A stretch of 64,000 nt of DNA from Luteimonas wenzhouensis (lineage in GTDB: Bacteria; Pseudomonadota; Gammaproteobacteria; Xanthomonadales; Xanthomonadaceae), in the NCBI RefSeq assembly GCF_007859305.1, contig NZ_VOHE01000003.1, positions 469,733 through 533,732 of the forward strand, in the 5' to 3' direction. The notes under the pieces were generated by a model, which worked only from the letters and a program-made list of their open reading frames with translations, ran no database searches and had not been told where the DNA came from. Both the position numbers and the translations under genes were made by a program. Shown one piece after another: positions 1-8,257 of this stretch. Position 1 is the stretch's first letter. Every line of letters begins with the position of its first letter.

Positions 1-2
1 CC

Positions 3-2501
3 GCCGGCTTCGCCCGGGACGCGGCTCCCCCGATGCCCGGCCCGTCCCCCGTCGACCTCGACACGATGGTGGTGCGCGCGCAGTACGAGTCCCAGCTCCG
101 GGCGGTGGATGCCAAGCGTTCGAGCGACGCGATCCAGGACGGCGTGTCGGCCGACTCGATGGGCCAGTACCCGGACCAGAACGTCGGCGAATCCCTCTCG
201 CGCCTGCCGGGCATCAGCGTCACCCGCGACCAGGGCGAGGGCCGCTACGTCGTCATCCGCGGCCTGGACGCGGCCCTGAATTCGGTCACCGTCGACGGCA
301 TCGGCATGGGCACGCCGGAGGACGGCAGCCGGGCCGCGCCGCTGGACGTGATCCCCTCCGAATCCACCGAGCGCCTCACCGTGGTCAAGGCAGCCACCCC
401 GGACATGCCGGGGGATTCGCTGGGCGGAACGATCATGGTCGAGTCGGCATCGGCCTTCGACCGCGACGGCCGCAGCATGCGGCTCAAGGCCGAGGCCAGC
501 CACCAGAACCTCAGCGGGGAGACCAGCCCCAAGGCGGCGTTCAACTTCAGCGACGTCTATGGCGGGACCGTCGGCGTCGTCTTCGGCGTCAGCTGGCAGG
601 ACCGCGACTACGAATCGGACAACGTCGAGATCGAATACGACGATCAGTTCGAGGACGTCGCCGGCGGCCGCCTGCTGCCGCTGGAGATGCAGCAGCGCAA
701 GTACACCATCAACCGCGAGCGCACCGGGCTGAACCTCAACCTGGACTGGCGCCCGGACAGCGACAGCCAGTACTACCTGCGCACGCTGTTCACGGACTTC
801 ACCGACGCCGAGACCCGCCAGCGCAACATCATCCCGCTGGGCGAGGGCGACATCGCCGGCTACGACGGCCACAGCTGGCAGGTGGAGAACATCGCGGCCG
901 ACGACTTCAGCCGCCGCCTGCGCTACCGCACCAAGGAAGAGCACACCTTCACCGCCAGCGCCGGCGGCATGAACCGCGTCGGCCGCGCGCGGTTCGACTA
1001 CCAGCTGGGCTACACCAGGGTGCGCGAGCGCGTGGACGACGAAGTCGAGATGCGCTTCGAGTACCTGGGCGGGGAGGACATGGCGATCCGCCTCGGCCCG
1101 GGCGCGATCCCGTCCTTCGACGTGATCGACCCCGCCGGCGACGACGGCTGGCTGCGCAACGCCGGTTATGGCCTCGACCGCCTGGTCGTGGCGCCCAAGC
1201 AGGTGGACGACGAGGCGCTGAGCGCGAAGTTCGACTTCACCTGGACCGGCGAGGCGGCGACCTGGAAGGCCGGCCTGCTCGGGCGCTGGCGCGACCGCGA
1301 TGTGAACGTGGACGAGGCCGAGTTCCGCCGCGGGCCGGAGATCGACCCGTCCGACTGGACCGCGGCGGCGCCGTCGTTCCGTCACGGCCTCTTCGGTGAG
1401 GGCCTGTCCTCGTCCGCCATGCGCGACTGGCTGCGCGGCAACCGCGACGCCTTCAGCGCGCGCCCCCAGGACGTGGCCGAAAACACCATGATCTCCCTGG
1501 TCGAGGACTACACCGCGGCCGAGGACGTGCTCGCCAGCTACCTGATGGCAACGGTGGACGTGGGCCAGCTGCGCGTGATCGCAGGTGCGCGGGTGGAGCG
1601 GACGCAGTTCGAGGCCAACGGCTGGCGCGTGGACCTGGACGAGGACGGCGTGCTCGCCACGACCCGGTCGTCGGCCTCGAGTTCCTACACCAGCGTCCTG
1701 CCGGGCCTGCACCTGCGCTACGACACCGACGGCGACTGGGTGCTGCGCGGCGCGGTCACCAAGACCATCGCGCGTCCCAGCTTCGGCGACATCTCGCCGC
1801 GGGTGAGCATCAACCGCGACGACGAGGAAGTGGAGCTGGGCAATCCGCAGCTCGATCCCTACGAGTCGATCAACGTCGACCTCTCGTTCGAGCGCTACAT
1901 CGGCGAGTCGGGCATCTTCTCCGCCGGCGTCTTCCACAAGTCGATCGACGGCTACATCGTCGAGACCTGGACTGACAGCGACGCCCAGTTCCCTGGTTAC
2001 GAAGTCACCCGCCCCATCAACGGCGAGGACGCGAAGGTGTTCGGCGTCGAGCTGAACTGGCAGCAGAAGCTCGACTTCCTTCCGGGGTTCTGGGGCGGCC
2101 TGCTGGTCAGCCTGAGCGGCACCTGGCTCGATACCGAGTTCGTCGCCGGAACCGAGGACCGCGCCGGTGAGACCTTCGTGCTGCCGCTCTCGTCCGAGCG
2201 CCTGTACAGTGCGCACCTGGGATGGGAGAACGACCGCCTCAGCGCGCGTCTGGCCGCCGTCTACCGCAGCGAATACCTGGACGAGATCGGCGACGACAGC
2301 CGCTACGACCTCTGGGTCGCGCCCAACACCCAGCTCGATTTCAGCTTGGACTACAGCATGGGCGAGCGCTGGAGCCTGTACTTCGAGGCCTCCAACCTGC
2401 TCGACGAACCGCTGGAGCTCTACCAGGGTTCGCCGGCCACCACGCTGCAGAACGAACTGTACGGCCGCAGCTACGCGGTCGGCCTGAAGCTGCGTTTCTG
2501 A
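3..2501 (+). CDS. TonB-dependent receptor (5' end outside window)
   Basis: Outer-membrane TonB-dependent receptor of the large xanthomonad type. The frame is open from base 3; the first ATG (33) lies just before a TonB-box-like LDTMVVRA segment, so the signal peptide is presumably encoded left of the window. A plug domain (QYPDQNVGESLSRLPGISV, then RGL and VTVDGI blocks) occupies roughly the first 150 visible residues. The rest is a 22-strand-type barrel with alternating aromatic strands and a C-terminal Phe (LKLRF), typical of BAM substrates. The substrate is not readable from sequence. Its position directly before a phytase, a phosphatase and a pyrophosphatase suggests uptake or surface capture of phytate or lower inositol phosphates (inference). 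The plug resembles that of the receptor at 25776-28364, which also neighbours phytases. Confidence 0.9.
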   Translation, partial: AGFARDAAPPMPGPSPVDLDTMVVRAQYESQLRAVDAKRSSDAIQDGVSADSMGQYPDQNVGESLSRLPGISVTRDQGEGRYVVIRGLDAALNSVTVDGIGMGTPEDGSRAAPLDVIPSESTERLTVVKAATPDMPGDSLGGTIMVESASAFDRDGRSMRLKAEASHQNLSGETSPKAAFNFSDVYGGTVGVVFGVSWQDRDYESDNVEIEYDDQFEDVAGGRLLPLEMQQRKYTINRERTGLNLNLDWRPDSDSQYYLRTLFTDFTDAETRQRNIIPLGEGDIAGYDGHSWQVENIAADDFSRRLRYRTKEEHTFTASAGGMNRVGRARFDYQLGYTRVRERVDDEVEMRFEYLGGEDMAIRLGPGAIPSFDVIDPAGDDGWLRNAGYGLDRLVVAPKQVDDEALSAKFDFTWTGEAATWKAGLLGRWRDRDVNVDEAEFRRGPEIDPSDWTAAAPSFRHGLFGEGLSSSAMRDWLRGNRDAFSARPQDVAENTMISLVEDYTAAEDVLASYLMATVDVGQLRVIAGARVERTQFEANGWRVDLDEDGVLATTRSSASSSYTSVLPGLHLRYDTDGDWVLRGAVTKTIARPSFGDISPRVSINRDDEEVELGNPQLDPYESINVDLSFERYIGESGIFSAGVFHKSIDGYIVETWTDSDAQFPGYEVTRPINGEDAKVFGVELNWQQKLDFLPGFWGGLLVSLSGTWLDTEFVAGTEDRAGETFVLPLSSERLYSAHLGWENDRLSARLAAVYRSEYLDEIGDDSRYDLWVAPNTQLDFSLDYSMGERWSLYFEASNLLDEPLELYQGSPATTLQNELYGRSYAVGLKLRF

Positions 2502-2515
2502 CCCGCGCCGCGCAC

Positions 2516-2544
2516 GCCCGCTGACGCTGTCAGCGGGCTGTCAG
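2516..2544 (+). promoter_or_regulatory. Pho-box-like direct repeat inside a hairpin, before the phytase
   Basis: Two perfect CTGTCAG heptamers (2527-2533 and 2538-2544) are separated by CGGG, an 11-bp period that matches the PhoB-box layout (CTGTCAT, 4 nt, CTGTCAT). The first repeat also forms the right arm of a 10-bp perfect hairpin (2516-2525 with 2529-2538, loop GCT) just after the receptor stop codon. The same DNA could therefore serve as operator and as mRNA 3' stem. It lies 65 bp before the phytase start. Related TGACA/TGTCA arrays occur at 8174-8213 and 33913-33950. The binding protein could be PhoB or the OmpR-family regulator encoded at 7146-7808. Confidence 0.55.
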
Positions 2545-2608
2545 AGCGGTTTGGCTAAGGTCCCGTCCATGCCGGCGCCATGCCGGACGCATCCACGGGA
2601 GAAACATC

Positions 2609-3748
2609 ATGGGTTCCAGATTCGCAGGTTCGTTCGCGTGTCCGCTGTCGCTGCTTGCGCTTGCGCTGGCCGCCTGCACGGGGGCGCAGGACACGGCCGG
2701 CGCGGCTTCGCCGGACGCGCAGGCGGACGCCGCGCCGACCGCGCAGGCGCGCGACGTCCCGGTCATCGCCGAAGCGTTCCAGAGCGCGATGACGCCGGAC
2801 GACAACATCGATTCAGTCGCCTCGTGGACCGCGCCCGACGGCGCGGTCTGGGTGATCGCCACGGCCAAGTCGACCGACCGACTGGTGGTGTACGACGGAC
2901 ACACCGGGCAGACGCTGCGCACCGTCGGCAGCCTCGGCACGGGCGAGGGCGAGTTCGACCGGCCCAACGGCGTGGCGGTCGCCGACGACCTGGCGTTCGT
3001 GGTCGAGCGCGACAACCACCGCGTGCAGGTGCTGCGGCTGCCGGAGTTCGAGCACGTGGCGAGCTTCGCCGCCGACGACCTGGTCAAGCCCTACGGCCTG
3101 TGGGTGACCCCGGTCGGCGAGGGCTACGAGCTCTACGTGACCGACGCCTACATGGCCGGCGAGGACGCCGACGGCGAGGACATCCTGCCGCCGCTGGCCG
3201 AGCTCGACCGGCGCGTGAAGCGCTATTCGCTCACGCCCGACGGCGCGGGCTACCGGGCGCAGCTGGTGTCGAGCTTCGGCGACACGAGCGAGCTCGGCGC
3301 GCTGCGCGTGGTCGAGTCGATCTGGGGCGATCCGGCGCACGGCCGGCTGCTGATCGCCGAGGAGGACGAGACCTATGCCAACGAGCTCAAGGTCTACGAC
3401 CTGGACGGCCGCTTCGCCGGGCGCACCATCGGCGGCGACGTGTTCCATGCGCAGTCGGAGGGCATCATGCTCAAGGAGTGCGGCGACGGCGCGGGCTGGT
3501 GGATCACCACCGAGCAGGGCAAGGGCCGCACCGTGTTCCACCTGTTCGACCGCGCCACGCTCGACCATGCCGGCGCGGTGACCGGACAGATGGTGGCCAA
3601 TACCGACGGCATCTGGCTGCACCAGGCGGCGACTTCGAAGTTCCCGCAGGGCGCGCTGTACGCGGTGCACGACGACCAGGGCCTGGTCGCGTTCGACTGG
3701 CGCGACATTGCCGGTGCGCTGTCTCTGCCCGCCTGCGCGGTGGACTGA
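2609..3748 (+). CDS. Beta-propeller phytase-like lipoprotein
   Basis: Exported lipoprotein of 379 residues. It has a short signal peptide ending in the lipobox LALAAC (Cys23), an Ala/Asp-rich linker to about residue 50, then a beta-propeller of the phytase/NHL type (blades such as WVIATAKSTDRLVVYD, LAFVVERDNHRVQVLRL and LYAVHDDQGLVAFDW). Beta-propeller phytases are calcium-dependent and release phosphate from phytate. The acidic DDNID at the position of the usual DDPAIW, and PNGVAV at the usual NNVDV position, show that the canonical calcium/phosphate motifs are altered. It is therefore a divergent member that might act on another phosphate ester. The start is supported by GGGAGA 7 nt upstream. 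It is followed after 1 nt by the phosphatase gene, so the three genes 2609-5759 look like one operon behind the repeat at 2527-2544. Confidence 0.75.
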   Translation: MGSRFAGSFACPLSLLALALAACTGAQDTAGAASPDAQADAAPTAQARDVPVIAEAFQSAMTPDDNIDSVASWTAPDGAVWVIATAKSTDRLVVYDGHTGQTLRTVGSLGTGEGEFDRPNGVAVADDLAFVVERDNHRVQVLRLPEFEHVASFAADDLVKPYGLWVTPVGEGYELYVTDAYMAGEDADGEDILPPLAELDRRVKRYSLTPDGAGYRAQLVSSFGDTSELGALRVVESIWGDPAHGRLLIAEEDETYANELKVYDLDGRFAGRTIGGDVFHAQSEGIMLKECGDGAGWWITTEQGKGRTVFHLFDRATLDHAGAVTGQMVANTDGIWLHQAATSKFPQGALYAVHDDQGLVAFDWRDIAGALSLPACAVD

Positions 3749-3749
3749 G

Positions 3750-5138
3750 ATGGCGAGCCGGATTCCGCTGGTTCTCGCTGCCGCGCTGCTGCTCTCGCCG
3801 TGGCCTGCGGCGCTGGCCGAGGCGCCGCAGGCGGCGCGCCAGGTCGAGCCCAACACCCTGGTCCCCGAGGGCGTGGTGCGCTACGCGCCGACGGGTTTTC
3901 CCGACCGCATCGTCGCCACGCCGCTGCAGGATGCGGCGACCGGGTTCTCGGTCAGCTGGCGCACCGGCGTGGCGGTCGAGTCGCCGGTGCTGGAGATCGC
4001 GGTGGCGAAGGAGTCGCCCGACCAGTGGGACGGCGACGTGCCGCCGCGGCGGGTGGTCGCCGCGACGCGCGCGCTTGCCGCGGGCAACGGCAGCGCGCAC
4101 CACCACCGCGCTGTGGTCGACGGCCTGCAGCCGGGCACGCTGTACGCGTGGCGGGTGCAGGGCGATCGCACCTGGAGCCCGTGGCGGCAGCTGCGCACCG
4201 CCGCGCCGGCCGGGACGCCGCTGGAGTTCCTCTACATCGGCGACACCCAGAACAAGAACGCCAGCCTGGTGACGCGGGTGATGCACGAGGCCGTGCGCCA
4301 TGCGCCGCGGGCGAACCTGGCGCTGTTCGCCGGCGATCTGGTCAGCGAGGCGGTGGACGACGACGAGTGGGGCGAGTGGTTCGACGCCACCGGCCCGCTG
4401 GCGACGATGGCGTTCGCGCCCGCGCCGGGCAACCATGAGTTCTTCGAGGAATTCGAGGACACCCCGCAGGAGCGGCGCGTGCTCGGCGAGCAGTGGAAGC
4501 ATCACTTCGCGTTTCCCGGCAACGGTGCGACTGGCGTGAAGGACACGACCTACTGGTTCGACTACCAGGGCATCCGCTTCGCGGTGATCGACGGCACGTC
4601 CGCGCTCGATCTCGACGCCGGGCCGGCGCAGACGCGCTGGCTGGACGAAGTGCTGTCGGGCAACCCGCACCGCTGGAGCATCGTGCTGATCCATCAGCCG
4701 TTCTACTCGCCGCGCGCCAATCGCGAGAACCGGGAACTGCGCGAGACCCTGCTGCCGGTGATCGAGCGACACAGGGTCGATCTGGTGCTGCAAGGCCACG
4801 ACCACGTCTACGGCCGCCGCGGCGGGGAACGGGGCGCGCCACCGGTCTACACCGTGTCCGTGGCCGGACCCAAGCAATACCGCCTGTCCGACGACGCCCG
4901 CCACACCATGTCGCCCGTGGGAGAGGATACGCAGCTGTTCCAGGTGCTGCGGCTGGACGGCGACCGCCTGAGCTACGAGGCGCGCACGGCGACCGGCAGG
5001 CTGTACGATGCCTTCGCGCTGATCGACGGGGGCGATGGCGGCAAGCGCCTGGAGGAGCGGGATCAAGACCGCATCGGGGAGCGCATGTGCAGCCGTCCGC
5101 ACGCACCGGGCGGGCGTGCCGATCGCTGCTGGGAGTGA
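3750..5138 (+). CDS. Purple-acid-phosphatase-type metallophosphoesterase with N-terminal Fn3 domain
   Basis: Exported phosphomonoesterase of about 462 residues. The signal peptide (VLAAALLLSPWPAALAEA) supports the ATG one base after the preceding stop, rather than an upstream in-frame ATG at 3708. A fibronectin-III-like N-terminal domain (about 35-150) precedes a calcineurin-like metallophosphoesterase domain. The metal-binding blocks are visible in order: GDTQ (Asp about 165), AGDLVSE, GNHEFF, LIHQPFY and QGHDHVYGR. Family members are dinuclear-metal acid phosphatases, and some purple acid phosphatases act on phytate. The Tyr ligand expected after the second Asp is not obvious, so it may not be a true purple (Fe-Tyr) enzyme. 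It is co-directional with the phytase before it and the pyrophosphatase 3 nt after it, suggesting stepwise dephosphorylation in the periplasm. Confidence 0.85.
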   Translation: MASRIPLVLAAALLLSPWPAALAEAPQAARQVEPNTLVPEGVVRYAPTGFPDRIVATPLQDAATGFSVSWRTGVAVESPVLEIAVAKESPDQWDGDVPPRRVVAATRALAAGNGSAHHHRAVVDGLQPGTLYAWRVQGDRTWSPWRQLRTAAPAGTPLEFLYIGDTQNKNASLVTRVMHEAVRHAPRANLALFAGDLVSEAVDDDEWGEWFDATGPLATMAFAPAPGNHEFFEEFEDTPQERRVLGEQWKHHFAFPGNGATGVKDTTYWFDYQGIRFAVIDGTSALDLDAGPAQTRWLDEVLSGNPHRWSIVLIHQPFYSPRANRENRELRETLLPVIERHRVDLVLQGHDHVYGRRGGERGAPPVYTVSVAGPKQYRLSDDARHTMSPVGEDTQLFQVLRLDGDRLSYEARTATGRLYDAFALIDGGDGGKRLEERDQDRIGERMCSRPHAPGGRADRCWE

Positions 5139-5141
5139 GGA

Positions 5142-5759
5142 ATGAAGAGGATTGCCGGACATTCTGCGCTGTTGCTGCTGTTGGCCTGCTTCGCGCAGGC
5201 CGCCGTCGCCGCCGAATCCATCCGGCATCCCTTCCGCGCGAGCCAGCCGCCGGCCGCGCCGGACGAGGTGCTGCTGGCGGTAGAGATCCCCGCCGGCAGC
5301 TTCACCAAGTACGAGATCGACGAGCAGGACGGACTGGTCTACGTCGATCGCTTCCAGTCGATGCCGGTGGCGTATCCGGCCAACTACGGTTCGATGCCGC
5401 GCACCCTGGCCGGCGACAACGATCCGCTGGACGCGCTGGTGCTCACGCGCGCGCCGCTGCATCCGGGCGTGCTGGTCCGCTTCCGCCCGATCGGCGTGCT
5501 GCGCATGACCGACGACGGCGAGGCCGACGAGAAGATCATCGGCGTGCCCACCGACAAGGTGGATCCGGCCTACGCCGGCATCCGCGACATCGGCGACCTG
5601 CCGGAGATCGAGCGGCAGCGCATCGAGGCCTTCTTCCGCGTCTACAAGGACCTGCCGGCGGGACGCAACCCGGTGGCGCTGGATGGTTTCGGCGACGCCG
5701 CGGAGGCGAAGACGGTGATCCGCGAGGCGCTGCGACGCTACGAGGCGCGGGAGCGCTGA
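5142..5759 (+). CDS. Exported family I inorganic pyrophosphatase
   Basis: Soluble family I pyrophosphatase (PPi to 2 Pi) of 205 residues. The family signature DNDPLD lies at residues 92-97, with the characteristic upstream YVDRF and AYPANYGSMPRT segments and downstream KVDP. Unlike the usual cytosolic enzyme of about 175 residues, it begins with a clear Sec signal peptide (HSALLLLLACFAQAAVAAE), so it should act in the periplasm. It starts 3 nt after the phosphatase stop and ends the phytase operon. Its role may be to recover phosphate from extracellular PPi or from pyrophosphorylated products (inference). Export is predicted from sequence only. Confidence 0.9.
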   Translation: MKRIAGHSALLLLLACFAQAAVAAESIRHPFRASQPPAAPDEVLLAVEIPAGSFTKYEIDEQDGLVYVDRFQSMPVAYPANYGSMPRTLAGDNDPLDALVLTRAPLHPGVLVRFRPIGVLRMTDDGEADEKIIGVPTDKVDPAYAGIRDIGDLPEIERQRIEAFFRVYKDLPAGRNPVALDGFGDAAEAKTVIREALRRYEARER

Positions 5760-5805
5760 GGCCGTCCTTCGAGCGTCGAGTGGGCGGACCGGCAGCGGGA
5801 CGGGG

Positions 5806-7149
5806 TCAGCCCGGCTCCCACTCGAAGCGCACCAGCGCGCCGCCGAGGGCGGACGTGCCCAGCGTCATCCGGCCGCCGGTGGCCTCGGCAAGCTCGCGAG
5901 CGATCGACAGGCCCAGGCCCGTTCGCGGACCGGATTCGTCGAGGCGCCTTTCGCTCTCCGCGATGTCGCCGCTCCTCTCAGCGGCGAAGCCGGGGCCGTC
6001 GTCTTCCACGCCGAGCACCGTCCACTGCGGTCCGGCCGCGCCGGAAACGCGCACCTGCCGGCGCGCGTGCCGGGCGGCGTTTTCCAGCACTGCGCCGAGG
6101 ATCTCGGACAGGTCTTCTGGCTGCAGCGCCAGACGCAGGCCGGCGGGAACGTCCACGGTGAACGCAAGCTGCCCGCCCTTGTCGGTATGTTCGATCACGT
6201 TGACCAGCCGTTCGACCACCGTGCGTACGTCCGCATTGCCGCCGCGCGCGCTGCGTATGGTCGCGGCGCGCGCGTGCGCGAGCTCGGCGTCGATGGTGCG
6301 ACGGATCGCGGCGATCGCGCGATCGAGCCCTTCCGCCGCCTGTTCGGCGCCGAGCTCCCGGGCGTGGCGACTCTGCGCGGCGATTGCCGACAGCGGCGTT
6401 TTCAGCCCGTGGGCGAGGTTCGCGGCGCGCCGTCGCGCGAGCGCCAGGTCGCGCTCGCGTGCGTCGGCAAGCGCGTTGATCGCGTCGGTCAGCGGCTGTA
6501 CCTCGCGCAGCGAGGCGTCCGGCAGGCGCGCCCGCGCGCTCTCGCGCAGGGTATTCAGGTCGCCGCGGATGCGGCGCAGCGGATGCAGCCCGAGCCTGAC
6601 CTGCAGCCACGCCGCCGCCGAGAGCACCAGCCACAGCGCGAGCAGGAACAGCGCCAGTTCGCGCCCGAACTCCGTGCGCGCGTCGGTCAGCGGCGCGCGG
6701 TCCTGCGCCAGCTGCACCAGCACCCTCGGCCCGCCCGCATCCGGGACGACCGCGCGTTCGAGGATGGAAACCCGTCCGCCGTAGGGGCCGTCGGCGTGGC
6801 GCAGCACCCAGTCGCGGGTCGGCGCCGCACGCGGCGCGGCGAGGTCGGCGTCCCACAGCGAGCGCGAGCGCACCGCGCCGGCCGGTCCGGACACCTGCCA
6901 GTAGTAGCCGCCGGCGGGCGTCTGCAGCCGGGGATCCATGGGCGTCGGGTCGATCACCGGCGCACCGTCGGGGGCCAGCGACAGCGCCGCGACCAGGCGC
7001 AGGCCGTCGCGGGTCAGTTCGGCTTCGAGCCTGCGCTCGAGATGGCGTTCGAACAGCAGGGTCATGAACAGCCAGGCCACGCCCAGCGCCAGCAGGATCG
7101 CCGTCGCCGCGCCGGCCAGGAGGCGCCAGTGCAGCGAGCGCGCGATCAC
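5806..7149 (-). CDS. Sensor histidine kinase (PhoQ-like architecture)
   Basis: Membrane histidine kinase of 447 residues that phosphorylates the response regulator encoded just upstream. A transmembrane helix at about 10-32, a periplasmic sensor of roughly 140 residues, a second helix at about 165-190 and a HAMP-like linker precede the kinase core. The phospho-acceptor His247 sits in ANLAHGLKTPLSAI; the N box is ENAARHA, the G1 box DDGPGF and the G2 box TGLGLSIA, so all ATP-binding elements are present. Its start overlaps the regulator stop by 4 nt (ATGA). With the PepSY protein gene it forms a three-gene operon. PepSY-linked kinases often sense metals, antimicrobial peptides or envelope state; the signal here is unknown, and the phytase setting makes a phosphate or phytate/metal signal possible (inference). 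Confidence 0.92.
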   Translation of the reverse strand: MIARSLHWRLLAGAATAILLALGVAWLFMTLLFERHLERRLEAELTRDGLRLVAALSLAPDGAPVIDPTPMDPRLQTPAGGYYWQVSGPAGAVRSRSLWDADLAAPRAAPTRDWVLRHADGPYGGRVSILERAVVPDAGGPRVLVQLAQDRAPLTDARTEFGRELALFLLALWLVLSAAAWLQVRLGLHPLRRIRGDLNTLRESARARLPDASLREVQPLTDAINALADARERDLALARRRAANLAHGLKTPLSAIAAQSRHARELGAEQAAEGLDRAIAAIRRTIDAELAHARAATIRSARGGNADVRTVVERLVNVIEHTDKGGQLAFTVDVPAGLRLALQPEDLSEILGAVLENAARHARRQVRVSGAAGPQWTVLGVEDDGPGFAAERSGDIAESERRLDESGPRTGLGLSIARELAEATGGRMTLGTSALGGALVRFEWEPG

Positions 7150-7808
7150 GCGGGTTCGCCCGGCAGGTAGCCGAAGCCGCGCCGGGTCAGGATGACGTCG
7201 GCGCCGTACTTGCGCCGCAGCCTGGCGATGATCGCCTCGATGGCGTTGGTGTCCCCCGAGTCGGCGACGCCGTACAGGTGCTCGGCCAGCTCGCCGGCGG
7301 AGACGGCACGGCCCGACGCATGCGCGAGGTGGTCGAGCAGCCGGTATTCGAGCGGCGACAGCCGGGCCGGCGCGCCGTCGAAGGTCGCGCTCATGCGTGC
7401 GGTGTCGAGCCGCAGCCTGCCCAGCGCGACGATGCTGTTCGTGTGTCCCGCGCCGCGGCGCACCAGCCCGCGCACGCGGGCGACCAGCTCGCCCATCTGG
7501 AAGGGCTTTCCCATGTAGTCGTCGGCGCCCGCCTCGATGCCTTCGACCTTCTCGGTCCAGTCGCCGCGCGCGGACAGCACGATGACCGGAAAGGCGCGTC
7601 CGGCCGAACGCCAGCGGCGCAAGACCGACAGCCCGTCAAGCCGGGGCAGGCCGAGATCGAGGACGGCGGCGTCGTAATCCTCCGTGTCGCCCAGGAACCA
7701 GGCGGTTTCGCCGTCGCCGGCGACGTCGACGGCAAAACCGGAGGCTCCCAGGGCACGCCGCAGGTCGGCCTGGATGTCGGAATCGTCCTCGACGACGAGG
7801 CAGCGCAT
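7146..7808 (-). CDS. OmpR/PhoP-family response regulator
   Basis: Two-domain response regulator of 220 residues. The receiver domain (1-120) has the acidic pocket EDD at 7-9, phospho-acceptor Asp51 (AVLDLGLPRLDG) and the conserved Lys in MGKPFQ. A winged-helix DNA-binding domain (about 128-218) ends with AIEAIIARLRRKYG and TRRGFGYL, as in OmpR/PhoP proteins. It lies between pepSY (TGATG overlap) and the kinase gene (ATGA overlap). Family members bind direct repeats with about 11-bp spacing. The repeat array at 8174-8213 in its own promoter, matching arrays at 2527 and 33913, is a candidate target (inference). Confidence 0.93.
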   Translation of the reverse strand: MRCLVVEDDSDIQADLRRALGASGFAVDVAGDGETAWFLGDTEDYDAAVLDLGLPRLDGLSVLRRWRSAGRAFPVIVLSARGDWTEKVEGIEAGADDYMGKPFQMGELVARVRGLVRRGAGHTNSIVALGRLRLDTARMSATFDGAPARLSPLEYRLLDHLAHASGRAVSAGELAEHLYGVADSGDTNAIEAIIARLRRKYGADVILTRRGFGYLPGEPA

Positions 7809-8149
7809 CAGTCGTCCTCGATCTTGCGGATATCGCCGGTCCGGGCGTTGAGGTCGATCTCGAGCACGCGGCCGGTCGGGGTCAACACCTTGACCTCGTA
7901 TTCCCAGCCGTGTTTCTTGCTGTGGTCGAGCTCCACTTCGATGACGTCGCCGGGGACGCGCCGCTGCACGATCTGCAGGATGTGGTTGAGGGGCAGGATT
8001 TCACCGCGCTGCAGCAGCCTGCGCGCCTCGATATGATCGTTCCCGTCGCTCTTGCCGGCCAGGGCCGACGGAGCGACGAACAGGGCCGAAAGCGCGATGC
8101 CCAGCGCGAGCGGGAGGAGGGAGCTGCTGGGGGAGGGACTGGTATTCAT
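7808..8149 (-). CDS. PepSY-domain exported protein
   Basis: Small exported protein of 113 residues. An N-terminal signal peptide (LLPLALGIALSALFVAPSALA) is followed by a single PepSY domain. The region around HILQIVQRRVPGDVIEVEL, WEYEVKVLTPTGRVLEIDLNARTGDIRKIEDD is the classic PepSY beta-sheet pattern. PepSY proteins are thought to bind or inhibit periplasmic partners. As first gene of the operon with regulator and kinase, it may modulate the kinase sensor domain (inference). Its promoter is shared head-to-head with the receptor at 8258. Confidence 0.9.
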   Translation of the reverse strand: MNTSPSPSSSLLPLALGIALSALFVAPSALAGKSDGNDHIEARRLLQRGEILPLNHILQIVQRRVPGDVIEVELDHSKKHGWEYEVKVLTPTGRVLEIDLNARTGDIRKIEDD

Positions 8150-8173
8150 GGTGGCGATGATGATGAGACGGGT

Positions 8174-8213
8174 CTGACACCCGGCTGACGGCCGGAATGA
8201 TCCGGCTGTCAGC
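8174..8213. promoter_or_regulatory. Compound TGACA/TGTCA operator in the divergent promoter
   Basis: The 108-bp divergent promoter between the PepSY operon and the receptor gene contains CTGACAC (8174-8180), four bases, CTGACGG (8185-8191), eleven bases plus the CGG that opens the right arm, and then CTGTCAG in inverted orientation (ends 8213). The second and third elements form an imperfect palindrome (CTGACGGCCGG with CCGGCTGTCAG). The array at 33913-33950 has exactly the same spacing over about 42 bp, and 2527-2544 carries the direct-repeat part. Candidate binders are PhoB or the local response regulator. Confidence 0.5.
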
Positions 8214-8257
8214 GGCGGCCGTCCAGACTGGCGCGGCCTCGGCTCCTGTATACCACC

